DNA from: Rossellomorea vietnamensis NBRC 101237
GTDB lineage: Bacteria; Bacillota; Bacilli; Bacillales; Bacillaceae_B
Direction of reading: 5' to 3'
NCBI RefSeq assembly: GCF_001591825.1
Contig: NZ_BCVQ01000005.1
Location: 1 to 64,000 of the forward strand
DNA length: 64,000 nt
The notes under the pieces were generated by a model that did not search any database, was not told the origin of the DNA, and saw only the letters and a program-made list of their open reading frames with translations. Positions 54,392 through 62,355 of this stretch are shown in pieces. The position numbers were made by a program, and so were the translations under genes. How positions within the stretch are numbered: the stretch's first letter is position 1; every line of letters begins with the position of its first letter.

Positions 54392-55225
54392 TTATGCTTC
54401 TTTAACTCTCATTTTAAGCTTCTTTCTCCCCACAACGTAATAAACCAAATACCCTAAGACATTAAACAAAGCAAACACCACTATCCACCCAATATTTAAT
54501 CGTCTATGATGATACGCGTTAATCGTTGCCCAAATCGTAAACAACGTGATATAAATTGCCATTCCTGAGAACAAAATGATCGCCAACCAATCACCTATAT
54601 GTCTTGTTTCCATTTGGATGTACCACTGTTTTCCATCCCCGTTTCCGTATGGAAAGAAATCTGCTTGGAGCCATTCTGGATTCCACACTTTTTGTTCAAA
54701 TCGGTAATCTGGCTTTGCGTCTCTGACATAATCAAATACCATGTTAGTATTTTCCACGCTACTTACATCATAAATCTCAACGCTTGCGATTTGATCCGTC
54801 ATTTCAATTAAACTATTTATTTTCATTTTCATCTCATCAGTAATGCTGGACTTATTTTCTAAAACATAAGCAACTTGGGTAGCTATTTCAGAGTTTTCAC
54901 TGGCATTTTCTTCTTCCAGTGACCATATATACCCGAACGCAGAAACGGTAAAAAGAAGAACAACAAGTGCAAGATATAGTACCCATTTAGCGAACGTTTT
55001 TTGAGCCTTGAAGAGCTGTCCTACAATCGAACGCATTTCCTGTTCCCCACCGAAACGCTCAATGGCTACATCAACGGCTTCTTGCTCACCCATTCCTTCT
55101 GCTCTCAGTTCATGAACAGCCTCCAGTAAGTGACTTTTCATCTCAGCCTTCAATTCCTGAATTTCTTTTCGATTACCCCCGATATGTTGATAAACAGAAT
55201 CTACATATGCATCAATCTGTCTCAA
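54392..55225 (-). CDS. Permease-prefix-domain membrane protein
   Basis: A 277-residue protein. Residues 1-75 form a helical permease prefix domain (QIDAYVDSVYQHIGG, ELKAEMKSHLLEAVHELRAEGM). One membrane helix comes near 80, then an extracytoplasmic part, then two C-terminal helices (PLDc_N-like GWIVVFALFNVLGYLVYYVVGRKK). Such proteins often sit beside PadR regulators and may modulate membrane stress. TTG at 55225 was chosen because GGGGGAGAGAACC precedes it. It overlaps the padR stop by 14 bases. Confidence 0.72.
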   Translation of the reverse strand: MRQIDAYVDSVYQHIGGNRKEIQELKAEMKSHLLEAVHELRAEGMGEQEAVDVAIERFGGEQEMRSIVGQLFKAQKTFAKWVLYLALVVLLFTVSAFGYIWSLEEENASENSEIATQVAYVLENKSSITDEMKMKINSLIEMTDQIASVEIYDVSSVENTNMVFDYVRDAKPDYRFEQKVWNPEWLQADFFPYGNGDGKQWYIQMETRHIGDWLAIILFSGMAIYITLFTIWATINAYHHRRLNIGWIVVFALFNVLGYLVYYVVGRKKLKMRVKEA

Positions 55226-55562
55226 GGTTCTCTCCCCCTTCAATAAAGGTATCAATGATTTTCTTTACAAATTGCCACTCTCTGCGCTTCTCTTCAAACC
55301 CCTCTTCGCCTATTTGGGTAAGCGTATAATACTTCCTTCTTCCGCCCGGCCCCTGCTCATCACCCCAGTAAGAAGAGATCCACTGGTTTTTTTCTAGCCT
55401 TTTCAATGATAAATAAAGCGTACCTTCTTTTAATTCAAATTGATCTTCGCTTTTTTCACGGACCGTTTTTGCTAGTTCATACCCATACATATCACGGCTA
55501 TTCAGAAGCGAGAGAATCAATGTATCGATATGACCTTTTAAGACCTCTTTATTAATTTCCAA
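55212..55562 (-). CDS. PadR family transcriptional regulator
   Basis: A 116-residue PadR-type winged-helix repressor: LDTLILSLLNSRDMYGYELAKTVREKSE (quoted by its ends, 12-39), then LKEGTLYLSLKRLEKNQWISSYW and the wing PGGRRKYYTLTQIGEEG. A short C-terminal helix supports dimerisation. The start is TTG after GGGGGTGTAAAAT. It overlaps the membrane protein gene by 14 bases. An AT-rich palindromic stretch (about 55575-55600) upstream could be its operator. Confidence 0.85.
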   Translation of the reverse strand: MEINKEVLKGHIDTLILSLLNSRDMYGYELAKTVREKSEDQFELKEGTLYLSLKRLEKNQWISSYWGDEQGPGGRRKYYTLTQIGEEGFEEKRREWQFVKKIIDTFIEGGENLETD

Positions 55563-55626
55563 ATTTTACACCCCCTTATATATTTATATAATATATTACC
55601 TAATAATGCAAGGTATTCATTTATAT

Positions 55627-55658
55627 AAAAATCATCCTTAGGTGGAAGGATGATTTTT
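55627..55658 (-). terminator. Terminator of the SRPBCC gene
   Basis: AAAAATCATCCTT and AAGGATGATTTTT form a perfect 13-bp stem with a 6-base loop and T-rich flanks. Confidence 0.92.
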
Positions 55659-55679
55659 AAAATGGACTATCATTCAGAT

Positions 55680-56102
55680 TTATTTAACAAGCGAAGCCCT
55701 AAGGTTCACACCATATTCCATGTATCCCTTCAAGCATGTTAGCATATACACCCAGCCTTCTTTATTATCTACTAATTCGTTGATAATATTTTCACTATCC
55801 TCATCGAACCCTTCTTCTTTAACCCCTACGATTGTGCTGCCTGTTTCTTCTTGAGTAAAGGATATGGTGACTTTATGGTTTCCTGCCCACTCGAAAACAA
55901 TCTTCTTTTCTTCTTGGATTTCGAGTATATGTATATCACCTTGAGCGTCATACTCTTCATACCTTAACGTAACCGCCTTTCCTTCCTCCCACCTTTCAGA
56001 GCTTGAAGAGAACCAGAAGTTCCCTATCATTTCGGGATCAACAAACGCCTCGAAGATTTCATGTGCCGGCTTTTGAATTTTCATTTGAGTGATATTATTC
56101 AT
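55680..56102 (-). CDS. SRPBCC (AHSA1-like) family protein
   Basis: A 140-residue START/Bet v 1-fold protein of the AHSA1 type. PAHEIFEAFVDPEMIGNFWFS near the N-terminus, GKAVTLRYEEYDAQG and the C-terminal GWVYMLTCLKGYMEYG helix are typical. The fold binds hydrophobic ligands in a central cavity; the role here is unknown. The start is uncertain. ATG at 56102 matches family N-termini, with GAGTGG as a weak ribosome-binding site. Upstream ATG codons would add about 11 residues. Confidence 0.72.
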   Translation of the reverse strand: MNNITQMKIQKPAHEIFEAFVDPEMIGNFWFSSSSERWEEGKAVTLRYEEYDAQGDIHILEIQEEKKIVFEWAGNHKVTISFTQEETGSTIVGVKEEGFDEDSENIINELVDNKEGWVYMLTCLKGYMEYGVNLRASLVK

Positions 56103-56169
56103 GAACCATCCACTCGCTTTCATTTTATTTAACACTCATTATACATCAGACTCGCCCATTCGAAATCCC

Positions 56170-56199
56170 TTGATTTGCCAATCTTGAAAATGGTATAAT
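56170..56199 (+). promoter_or_regulatory. Promoter of a short plus-strand transcript
   Basis: TTGATT (56170-56175) and TATAAT (56194-56199) are 18 bases apart. The -10 is perfect. The transcript would start near 56206 and meet a terminator about 150-190 bases later. Confidence 0.6.
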
Positions 56200-56234
56200 T
56201 TTCTTACCAATAACGAAGGGAGTGAGATGACGCA

Positions 56235-56306
56235 ATGACTAATTTCATGAAGATAACCTTGGAGAATGATACGGATTGCCCTCTCACTCATACGGATACT
56301 ATGTGA
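56235..56306 (+). CDS. Possible 23-residue peptide
   Basis: An ATG with GGGAGTGAG about ten bases upstream starts a 23-codon frame rich in threonine and aspartate (MTNFMKITLENDTDC at the start). It lies between a good promoter and a terminator. A competing three-codon frame starts at 56228. It may be a true small peptide, the fragment of a lost gene, or non-coding RNA with a chance frame. There is no membrane segment. Confidence 0.3.
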   Translation: MTNFMKITLENDTDCPLTHTDTM

Positions 56307-56356
56307 AAATGGAATGAGTATGGCAGCATTGGTTTGTTATGAAAATCGAAATCTTT

Positions 56357-56397
56357 AGCCACAGGGTTATTTAATATACCTTGTGGCTTTTTATATT
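56357..56397 (+). terminator. Terminator of the short transcription unit
   Basis: AGCCACA and TGTGGCT (with GG/CC extension) pair around a loop of about 14-18 bases, followed by TTTTTATATTT. Confidence 0.75.
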
Positions 56398-56473
56398 TCG
56401 CTTTTTACAGCAATATCTTCTCCAGTTTTTCTTCTCAAATGAGTGACCAAACAAAATGAGGAGTTGACTGTTT

Positions 56474-57457
56474 ATGTTGAAGCTGAAATACCTTTTTAAC
56501 AACGAAGACCTGGCAGAAATGCTGGTAAGGAATTGGGGATTTGATGGAAAATCACCTGACGTGTTCACAACCTACAGAATCTCATCGAATGCTACTTATT
56601 CTTTTTATTTCAATGGAAAGACCCAGTTTCTCAGATTTTCCCCAACATCAGAGAAGTGCCGGGAAAATCTTCTCGCGGAACTTGATTTTATTTCTTACCT
56701 TCGTTCAAAGGAGTATGGCGCACTAGAAACTGTGGGTTCAAAAGACAGGAAAGAGCTTATGGAAGTTCAAACACCATGGGGAGACTATTATGCTTCCGTG
56801 TTCAAAAAGGTACCAGGTATACGGATTAGTGAGACCGATTTAAATGATCATATTATCTTCACTTATGGAAAATCATTAGGGAAACTTCATCGATTGTCCA
56901 GTGAGTATCATCCTGTTCAATCCGAGAGGTGGTCCTATTGCGATGTCCTCAGTTCTATTGAGTCGATTCTGATGGATCTTCCTCATGAAGCATTAGCGTT
57001 AAAGGAAACAAAGCTATTACAAGAATATTTTAAAAGCATACCTAAATCAAAAAGTAATTTTGGATTGATTCATTATGACTTTGAATACGACAATGTGTTT
57101 TATGATGCAGAATCTCAATCTTGTTACGCCATTGATTTTGACGATGCGATGTATCATTGGTATGTGATGGACATTGAACAGACACTTGATAGTTTGCAAG
57201 ATTGCATTCCACCTGAGAAGTATCAAGAGAAAAAGGAATGCTTCCTGGATGGGTATCGAACCGAATTTGAAATCCAGGATGAGATGCTGGCATTACTTCC
57301 GGCTTTCAGAAGGTTTGCCGATTTATACGGGTATGTCCGTATTTTAAAATCATCAGAAGAACAATGGAGCCATGAACCGGAATGGTTAGTAGGCTTGAGA
57401 GGAAAGTTAACACAGGCAATGAAGAATAAATCGATGTGTTTTGGAATGGATTTATAA
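56474..57457 (+). CDS. Phosphotransferase of the APH family
   Basis: A 327-residue APH-fold kinase. The catalytic loop is HYDFEYDN (residues 200-207, His and Asp in place) and the metal site is AIDFDDAMYHWY (219-230). This DFDD form matches the spore-coat CotS/choline-kinase-like branch more than true aminoglycoside kinases. The substrate is unknown. GAGGAG lies before the ATG. It is the third APH-fold gene in the window, and the only one on the plus strand. Confidence 0.78.
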   Translation: MLKLKYLFNNEDLAEMLVRNWGFDGKSPDVFTTYRISSNATYSFYFNGKTQFLRFSPTSEKCRENLLAELDFISYLRSKEYGALETVGSKDRKELMEVQTPWGDYYASVFKKVPGIRISETDLNDHIIFTYGKSLGKLHRLSSEYHPVQSERWSYCDVLSSIESILMDLPHEALALKETKLLQEYFKSIPKSKSNFGLIHYDFEYDNVFYDAESQSCYAIDFDDAMYHWYVMDIEQTLDSLQDCIPPEKYQEKKECFLDGYRTEFEIQDEMLALLPAFRRFADLYGYVRILKSSEEQWSHEPEWLVGLRGKLTQAMKNKSMCFGMDL

Positions 57458-57466
57458 AATAAAACG

Positions 57467-57500
57467 GGTGTCTGGCTCAATTTGTTGAGGGCCAGACACC
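57467..57500. terminator. Hairpin between convergent APH and DUF402 genes
   Basis: GGTGTCTGGC and GCCAGACACC pair over ten bases, extended by CTCAA/TTGAG, leaving a short loop. On the minus strand it is followed by CGTTTTATTTTAT. It probably ends the minus-strand run and possibly both. Confidence 0.82.
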
Positions 57501-57510
57501 TTGACTCTGT

Positions 57511-58053
57511 TTATGTAAGTTCGAGGTCCAACATTCTTTTATGTTCTTGAGCCAGTTTTATTATCATAAATTCATCAGTTTGAAGCTGTCTCATAATTTC
57601 TTTGCTTTCATTCCAAGCTAAATCATACATACTTTCAGAAATCATTCGTTTTTTATAAGCCTGCTCAAGCTCATCCTCATCAAGCAGAAAGATTTCCCCA
57701 GAGGGCAGAACGACAATATCCAAGTAGAGATCATCCAACCACGGAACACCGTCCTCCACTCCATTTTCCAGGCATATATCTATGTACCACTGAACGATTT
57801 CCCCATTTGCATCAAGCATGGTAGTGACGGAATGATGTTTCCCAAAAGGAAACTGTTGGAGCCACATATAACCGTTATCAACAAAGCATATTTCTTTCTC
57901 TCCATATCGGGTAATTAATGGCTCCTTCACTTCCACTGTGTTCAACAGAGTGATATACCCTTGGAACTCCTTCGTGTGAAGATGGGTTTGAGCGTATCTC
58001 CTTTGTTCTACTCTCTTCCAATCAGCACGGTTTCCGTATTTTCTTTTGAGCAT
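57511..58053 (-). CDS. DUF402 domain protein
   Basis: A 180-residue DUF402 protein. ICFVDNGYMWLQQFPFGKHHSVTTML (quoted by its ends), then VQWYIDICLENGVEDGVPWLDDLYLDIVVLPSGE contain the conserved Asp/Glu cluster used for metal binding in the nucleoside tri/diphosphatase Ntdp of this family. A phosphatase role is thus possible. The start lies four bases after the VOC gene stop, with no strong ribosome-binding site, suggesting translational coupling to that gene. Confidence 0.75.
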   Translation of the reverse strand: MLKRKYGNRADWKRVEQRRYAQTHLHTKEFQGYITLLNTVEVKEPLITRYGEKEICFVDNGYMWLQQFPFGKHHSVTTMLDANGEIVQWYIDICLENGVEDGVPWLDDLYLDIVVLPSGEIFLLDEDELEQAYKKRMISESMYDLAWNESKEIMRQLQTDEFMIIKLAQEHKRMLDLELT

Positions 58054-58057
58054 AAGA

Positions 58058-58456
58058 TCAATTAGGCAAATTCAGCTGCCACGATACCCCAAAACGGTCA
58101 TTCACCCAGCCAAATTTCTTACTGAATCCATAATCTCCAAGTGGCATAAGCGCTTGACCACCTTCATTCAGCTTCTCATAGATCGTCTCAAGTTCTTCTT
58201 CCGAATCGCACTTAAGAAAGATGGAGAAAGAAGGTGTGAAGTCAAACTGATGCTTCACATTGCTGTCAATACACATAAACTCTTGTCCCTTCAAAGTGAA
58301 CGTCGCCTGCATGACCGTCCCTTCATCTCCACTTTCATTTGCTCCATAGCGAGCTATATTGGTAATGGATGAATCCTCAATCAGAGAGGTGTAAAAGTTC
58401 ATTGCTTCCTCGGCATCTCGGTTTTGAAACATTAAGAATGGTGTAACCTTGTTCAT
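58058..58456 (-). CDS. VOC family protein (PhnB-like)
   Basis: A 132-residue vicinal-oxygen-chelate protein of the PhnB/3-demethylubiquinone-methyltransferase-like type. It opens with VTPFLMFQNRDAEEAMNFYTSL and ends with FGWVNDRFGVSWQLNLP (quoted in parts). The function of this group is mostly unknown. AAAAAAGGAG precedes the ATG. It is co-transcribed with the downstream DUF402 gene. Confidence 0.8.
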   Translation of the reverse strand: MNKVTPFLMFQNRDAEEAMNFYTSLIEDSSITNIARYGANESGDEGTVMQATFTLKGQEFMCIDSNVKHQFDFTPSFSIFLKCDSEEELETIYEKLNEGGQALMPLGDYGFSKKFGWVNDRFGVSWQLNLPN

Positions 58457-58553
58457 AGTGAATCTACTCCTTTTTTATGTATTACCTAAAGTATCATTCA
58501 ACAATTATGATTATATCCAATCGCTCTTTTAAATTCACACAACATTTAATTCG

Positions 58554-58760
58554 CTAGTTAGTCATCCCTAATAGGTCAGCCACAATATCAGCACTTCCCG
58601 GGGTAAACATAAAAATGGATAATCCAATCAACACAGCACCCATCACACCATAGACAAACACTCTTGGCTTTAAGAAAGAACCCTGCTTAGACGCCTGCAA
58701 ACCAGCACGGAAAATGAGAAAAACCCCTATAAATAGAATAGCAAAATAATAAACTCCCAT
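58554..58760 (-). CDS. Small two-helix membrane protein
   Basis: A 68-residue protein with two membrane helices (about 4-20 and 34-53) joined by a basic loop (ASKQGSFLKPR). GAGGTGATTATTTA before the ATG is a good ribosome-binding site. Family not recognised. It lies 23 bases downstream of the methyltransferase gene and is probably co-transcribed. Confidence 0.55.
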   Translation of the reverse strand: MGVYYFAILFIGVFLIFRAGLQASKQGSFLKPRVFVYGVMGAVLIGLSIFMFTPGSADIVADLLGMTN

Positions 58761-58783
58761 TAAATAATCACCTCGTTAAAGTT

Positions 58784-59557
58784 TTAAACGACTAAAAAGA
58801 AATGCCCACAATCATACTCATTCAAATGAATGACCTGTTGATATTTTTCATGCCAATATCCATTCTCCAGATCCCTCTGCAAATGTTCAAGGCACTGGTT
58901 CACCTCCTCCCCCTTGGCAAGTGGAGATGTCCCCCTTTGAAAATCCCTGTCTAAATAAAGCTCCGGCGTCCTCCATCCCGTAAAGAAAAATTGATCCGTC
59001 AAATCATAAGGTAATGGAAAAGGAACCATGGTAACCGGTCGCTCGATCTGTTTCTCAAGTAATTGGGATAGCTCTTTCACTGGAGGATGAATCCTATAAG
59101 CACCATCTAAGACTGGTCCGAAATAGTCAAACAGCCAGCACTCCTCTTCGCATAATCTTGGATCCAAGGTGAAAATGACAATCTTGCCACCTTCCTTTAA
59201 GACCCTTCTCATTTCCTGAAAACTAACGGATAAATCATGAAAATGATGAGAGGCGAGTGTGCAGATGATTCCGTCAACGGACGCATCTTCCAATGGAATT
59301 TGCTCTGCAACTCCCTCTTTCCAAGTCAAATTCCTATGCTGCCTGCCCTGGGTCCTCATGATTTCTGACGGTTCAAGAGCAATGACACGGTATCCCTCTT
59401 CAGCTAGTTCATAGCTATAATTTCCGGTTCCTGCTCCAATGTCTAAGATGGTTGCAGAGGGTTCCAGTTTGAGTTGCTGCAGGATCATCCGAGTGATGCG
59501 AGAATCTGCTTTTCTGGTCGCGTTGTAGGTTTTTCCTATTTGATTATAAATTGGCAT
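58784..59557 (-). CDS. Class I SAM-dependent methyltransferase
   Basis: A 257-residue methyltransferase. Motif I is ILDIGAGTGNY (residues 37-47), motif II-like VIALEPSEIM, then DGIICTLASHHFHD and the post-motif FQEMRRVLKEGGKIVIFTLD (quoted by its ends). It resembles the Methyltransf_11 group acting on small molecules or quinone precursors. GGGAGAGTGAT precedes the ATG. First gene in a pair with a small membrane protein. Confidence 0.8.
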   Translation of the reverse strand: MPIYNQIGKTYNATRKADSRITRMILQQLKLEPSATILDIGAGTGNYSYELAEEGYRVIALEPSEIMRTQGRQHRNLTWKEGVAEQIPLEDASVDGIICTLASHHFHDLSVSFQEMRRVLKEGGKIVIFTLDPRLCEEECWLFDYFGPVLDGAYRIHPPVKELSQLLEKQIERPVTMVPFPLPYDLTDQFFFTGWRTPELYLDRDFQRGTSPLAKGEEVNQCLEHLQRDLENGYWHEKYQQVIHLNEYDCGHFFLVV

Positions 59558-59591
59558 AATCTAATCACTCTCCCTATCTAAAACCCCATAA

Positions 59592-59777
59592 TTATCCTTT
59601 ACTTTTCCAAAACCAGATTACACTAAAAATAATCATAAGACTCCCCCATACACTAGACGAGAATAAAAGAGTCTTACGTTTATATACACGTTTCAGAATT
59701 TCCATTCCAACCCATTCAACCGCTCCAGCTACTAATAGCAAGCTAAACAGTAATACAACATGATTCATTTTCAGCAT
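59592..59777 (-). CDS. Small two-helix membrane protein
   Basis: A reading frame of about 61 residues with two membrane helices (about 6-24 and 40-57) and a basic loop (KRVYKRKT). AGGTGA precedes three possible starts (GTG 59780, ATG 59777, ATG 59768). Spacing does not decide among them. Family not recognised. It lies 18 bases after the DUF1835-like gene. Confidence 0.5.
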   Translation of the reverse strand: MLKMNHVVLLFSLLLVAGAVEWVGMEILKRVYKRKTLLFSSSVWGSLMIIFSVIWFWKSKG

Positions 59778-59798
59778 CACTCACCTGTCCTGAATAAA

Positions 59799-60461
59799 TC
59801 ACTTTCTCTGCCGACCTTCCTCAATCATCTCAAAATACTGCGTATCCCCTAATCCATACTCTCTGAAATTCTCAAGCATAAGCGATACCAGCTTCTCTAT
59901 CGGAACATTCGGATGCTTCTGGATATACACCATCAGTTCACTATCCTTCTCCCAGTAGTTTAAATAAAGCTCAACTCCCTTTTTTAAAGGTTCTAGCACA
60001 ATGTCCTCAGGCATCGTCCGATGAATCATCACTTTTTCGTAAAGGGCCGCATACCCCTTCGCCTCTAAGCTGTACTTATTCACTGGCTTATACTGATGAT
60101 CTACAAGATGCAGCTCAATAGACCCTTTATACTCCCTCTGGTCCAACCAGGCGAGTATCGTCAGCACATTCATTTGACAGAACATATCTTCATCAAACCA
60201 CAAGGCAATAGTGTCCACACGCTCATGAAAGAGTGGCTCCAACGGCTTCAGGGTGATGTCTGTATATTGATTCCGCGTTACATGATGAACCTTCGAACGC
60301 ATCTCAATAAACTCATCTGAAAATATGTTTTCGCACGTCTCTCCCCAACACATGGCTTCGTTAAATGGAATCATCTCTTCTGATTCAAGAAACCCAGTCT
60401 CTTTGAAACGTTTGTACATCTCTGTTCCATTTAGAATATGGATTGATTTATGTTGGATCAC
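59799..60461 (-). CDS. DUF1835-like protein
   Basis: A 220-residue protein. SIHILNGTEMYKRFKETGF at the start, PFNEAMCWGE and DTIALWFDEDMFCQMNVLTILAWL (quoted by its ends) resemble DUF1835, with a C-terminal ..GDTQYFEMIEEG stretch that fits the partner domain DUF3658. Function unknown. The start is GTG after AAAGGGGTATCCAA. It follows the HAD gene by 28 bases in the same direction. Confidence 0.55.
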   Translation of the reverse strand: MIQHKSIHILNGTEMYKRFKETGFLESEEMIPFNEAMCWGETCENIFSDEFIEMRSKVHHVTRNQYTDITLKPLEPLFHERVDTIALWFDEDMFCQMNVLTILAWLDQREYKGSIELHLVDHQYKPVNKYSLEAKGYAALYEKVMIHRTMPEDIVLEPLKKGVELYLNYWEKDSELMVYIQKHPNVPIEKLVSLMLENFREYGLGDTQYFEMIEEGRQRK

Positions 60462-60489
60462 TTGGATACCCCTTTTCTAATGAACGATT

Positions 60490-61158
60490 TCATTTAATAC
60501 CTTGCTTTTTTGCAGGAAACAGCATTTTTAATTCCAGTAACCCCTCAATGATCACATCAGCCTCCGCAAGCTCCTCTTCCCGGGCAAAATCAAAACGACA
60601 ACCAATGGAAATCAACCCATTGTCCTTCGCCGCATGTATATCCGATAACCGGTCCCCTACCACAGCTCCACTCGTAATCTCGTATTTCTCCACAATATGC
60701 CGGACTAAATCTGATTTATTCAGAGATTCAATATGCTGAATACTGAATGTCTCCGTTATCCATTGGTCCAGGGCATAATAATCAACAATAGCGTTTAAGT
60801 ATTCAATTAATCCGTTACTGGCTATGTAGAGGCTGAATCCATTTTCTTTTAAATGGCTAAAAAGTTCCTGAACATGAGGATATAGGGCCCCTTTTCCATT
60901 CCTTATATTCTGAATTAATCTCTCAAGAAAAAAGGCATCGGTCTGCTCTCTTTCTTCAAGAGAATGGTCAGGCAACAGTGCCTCCCATACCTTTGGCAGA
61001 GGAACACCCATAATCCCCCGGTATTTCTCAATCGGGGTTTCCTCATACCACTTGCCTTCTGACCGTAATCGTTCGAACGCATCATCCAGAGAGACTTCTA
61101 ATATTTTGTCTGTTTGAAAGAGTGTTCCATCCATATCGAAGATCAATGATTGTGTCAT
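60490..61158 (-). CDS. HAD-family hydrolase
   Basis: A 222-residue HAD phosphatase. Motif I is FDMDGTLF (residues 7-14), motif II is LYIASNG, the lysine is in SLNKSDLVRH, and motif III is VVGDRLSDIHAA. The helical cap fits the Gph/beta-phosphoglucomutase type. The substrate is unknown. ATG at 61158 follows AAAGGAACA. It lies 44 bases after a lipoprotein gene in the same direction. Confidence 0.78.
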   Translation of the reverse strand: MTQSLIFDMDGTLFQTDKILEVSLDDAFERLRSEGKWYEETPIEKYRGIMGVPLPKVWEALLPDHSLEEREQTDAFFLERLIQNIRNGKGALYPHVQELFSHLKENGFSLYIASNGLIEYLNAIVDYYALDQWITETFSIQHIESLNKSDLVRHIVEKYEITSGAVVGDRLSDIHAAKDNGLISIGCRFDFAREEELAEADVIIEGLLELKMLFPAKKQGIK

Positions 61159-61202
61159 TATAAATGTTCCTTTCTCTTTGTCATCGTGCAAAATCGTTCT
61201 GC

Positions 61203-61586
61203 TCACAACCCAGTAACATTATCAAAAACGGCAGGCTTACTATCCACTAAAACATGAATGACGTCTTGCCCTTTATCTCTTGTTAAATAATAGACATGTT
61301 GCTCCACAACATTCTCTTTTGACTCGGAGGTGTTGAACTTGATTGTGACCGTATCATCTTTTGACTGCACATCTGTTTCTACTTCTCCACTTGATTGAAA
61401 TACGATATATGAACCCTTTTTTCCTTCATCCATCAGCTGGAGTGTGTATTCGGGTTCGATTTTATTTTGTACATCAGCTGGGACAGTTTTCACTTTACTG
61501 AAGCTTAATGTTGACGAATCCTTTGATGAACTGCATGCGGTTAATATCGAGAGCACTAAAATGGCTAAGACTATGATTCTCTTCAT
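61203..61586 (-). CDS. Predicted lipoprotein of unknown function
   Basis: A 127-residue lipoprotein with the lipobox LTAC (Cys near residue 18). The mature part has alternating beta patterns (YTLQLMDEGKKGSYIVFQSSG quoted by its ends) and VVEQHVYYLTRD, resembling small Bacillus lipoproteins without known role. Starts at GTG 61592 or ATG 61586 are both served by GAGGAG; ATG was preferred. It is downstream of a membrane protein gene. Confidence 0.6.
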   Translation of the reverse strand: MKRIIVLAILVLSILTACSSSKDSSTLSFSKVKTVPADVQNKIEPEYTLQLMDEGKKGSYIVFQSSGEVETDVQSKDDTVTIKFNTSESKENVVEQHVYYLTRDKGQDVIHVLVDSKPAVFDNVTGL

Positions 61587-61622
61587 TCTCACACTTCTCC
61601 TCTATAAGAAAACGATTATTTC

Positions 61623-61961
61623 TTATATGCATTGTTTAGTTGATTGAAATAATCCTTTATATGTTGCCGTTAGCAATACCATGGTATAGAGAAGGAAATA
61701 AAATAATTTAGATGTGTTCATAAGTGGTTCATCTAAAGAATATGCCAGAAAAACACCTGACAGGATGAAAATACAATATGCCCAGAACCAAAGTTTGGCA
61801 TGCTCCATTCTCTTTTGAAAGTACAGAAGCATTGGTTCAGTAATTGCGAAAATTAATAATACAATTCGCACATATGTGTAGGGCTCATACACGAAGAAAC
61901 TGATCACGATACCAATCGCAGCAAGGAGATTAATCCAATTAGAAGCTTTTAAATCTTTCAT
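61623..61961 (-). CDS. Four-helix membrane protein of unknown function
   Basis: A 112-residue protein with about four membrane segments (residues 7-22, 27-46, 55-74, 85-103). AGAGGGGGATTGATT before the ATG at 61961 fixes the start. No family recognised. Divergent from the RND pump gene. Confidence 0.55.
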   Translation of the reverse strand: MKDLKASNWINLLAAIGIVISFFVYEPYTYVRIVLLIFAITEPMLLYFQKRMEHAKLWFWAYCIFILSGVFLAYSLDEPLMNTSKLFYFLLYTMVLLTATYKGLFQSTKQCI

Positions 61962-62099
61962 AATCAATCCCCCTCTAAATATGTCGGCTTCAAATAACAT
62001 TTTTTTCTTATCCCTTCAATCCATTCAATTCCAATTATTCCAAAAACTCTCCCAATAAACAATCGGTTTGTAAAACTTTAGCCTACATGAAATTCACCA

Positions 62100-62128
62100 T
62101 TCCCACTTCTTACCATTCATACTATAAT
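62100..62128 (+). promoter_or_regulatory. Candidate promoter of the RND pump gene
   Basis: TTCCCA (62100-62105) and TATAAT (62123-62128) are 17 bases apart. The leader to the start codon would be about 220 bases and includes inverted repeats and a mini-ORF. Confidence 0.5.
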
Positions 62129-62237
62129 ACTATATTGTGACAGGAATATTTTTACACAGGGCAGGTCCTTACATAAAATTTACAAGTTTTTAAGAATAAC
62201 AAGGAGTGCTCTACAGTAAAATGAATTTTGTGACAAG

Positions 62238-62314
62238 AGGAAATCCGCCTCAAGACCTAGGCGAATATTAGCCTGGAGGTGGCTGTGATGCATTCCGTAT
62301 TACAGTATCTTTAA
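62238..62314 (+). promoter_or_regulatory. Structured leader with 8-codon ORF upstream of the RND pump
   Basis: CGCCT at about 62247 can pair with AGGCG at 62259-62263, while AGGC at 62259 can instead pair with GCCT at 62271-62274. The two pairings exclude each other. GGAGGT then serves an 8-codon frame (62288-62314, MHSVLQYL). This layout recalls attenuation or upstream-ORF control, but no U-run terminator is present. Confidence 0.35.
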
Positions 62315-62355
62315 AAAGAAGGTTAAAAGCCAAATCAGTATTAGGGGGGAAACAC

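Noticed and set aside
62001-62355. Riboswitch in front of the RND pump
   Set aside because: No known riboswitch core motif was recognised; only short competing stems are present.
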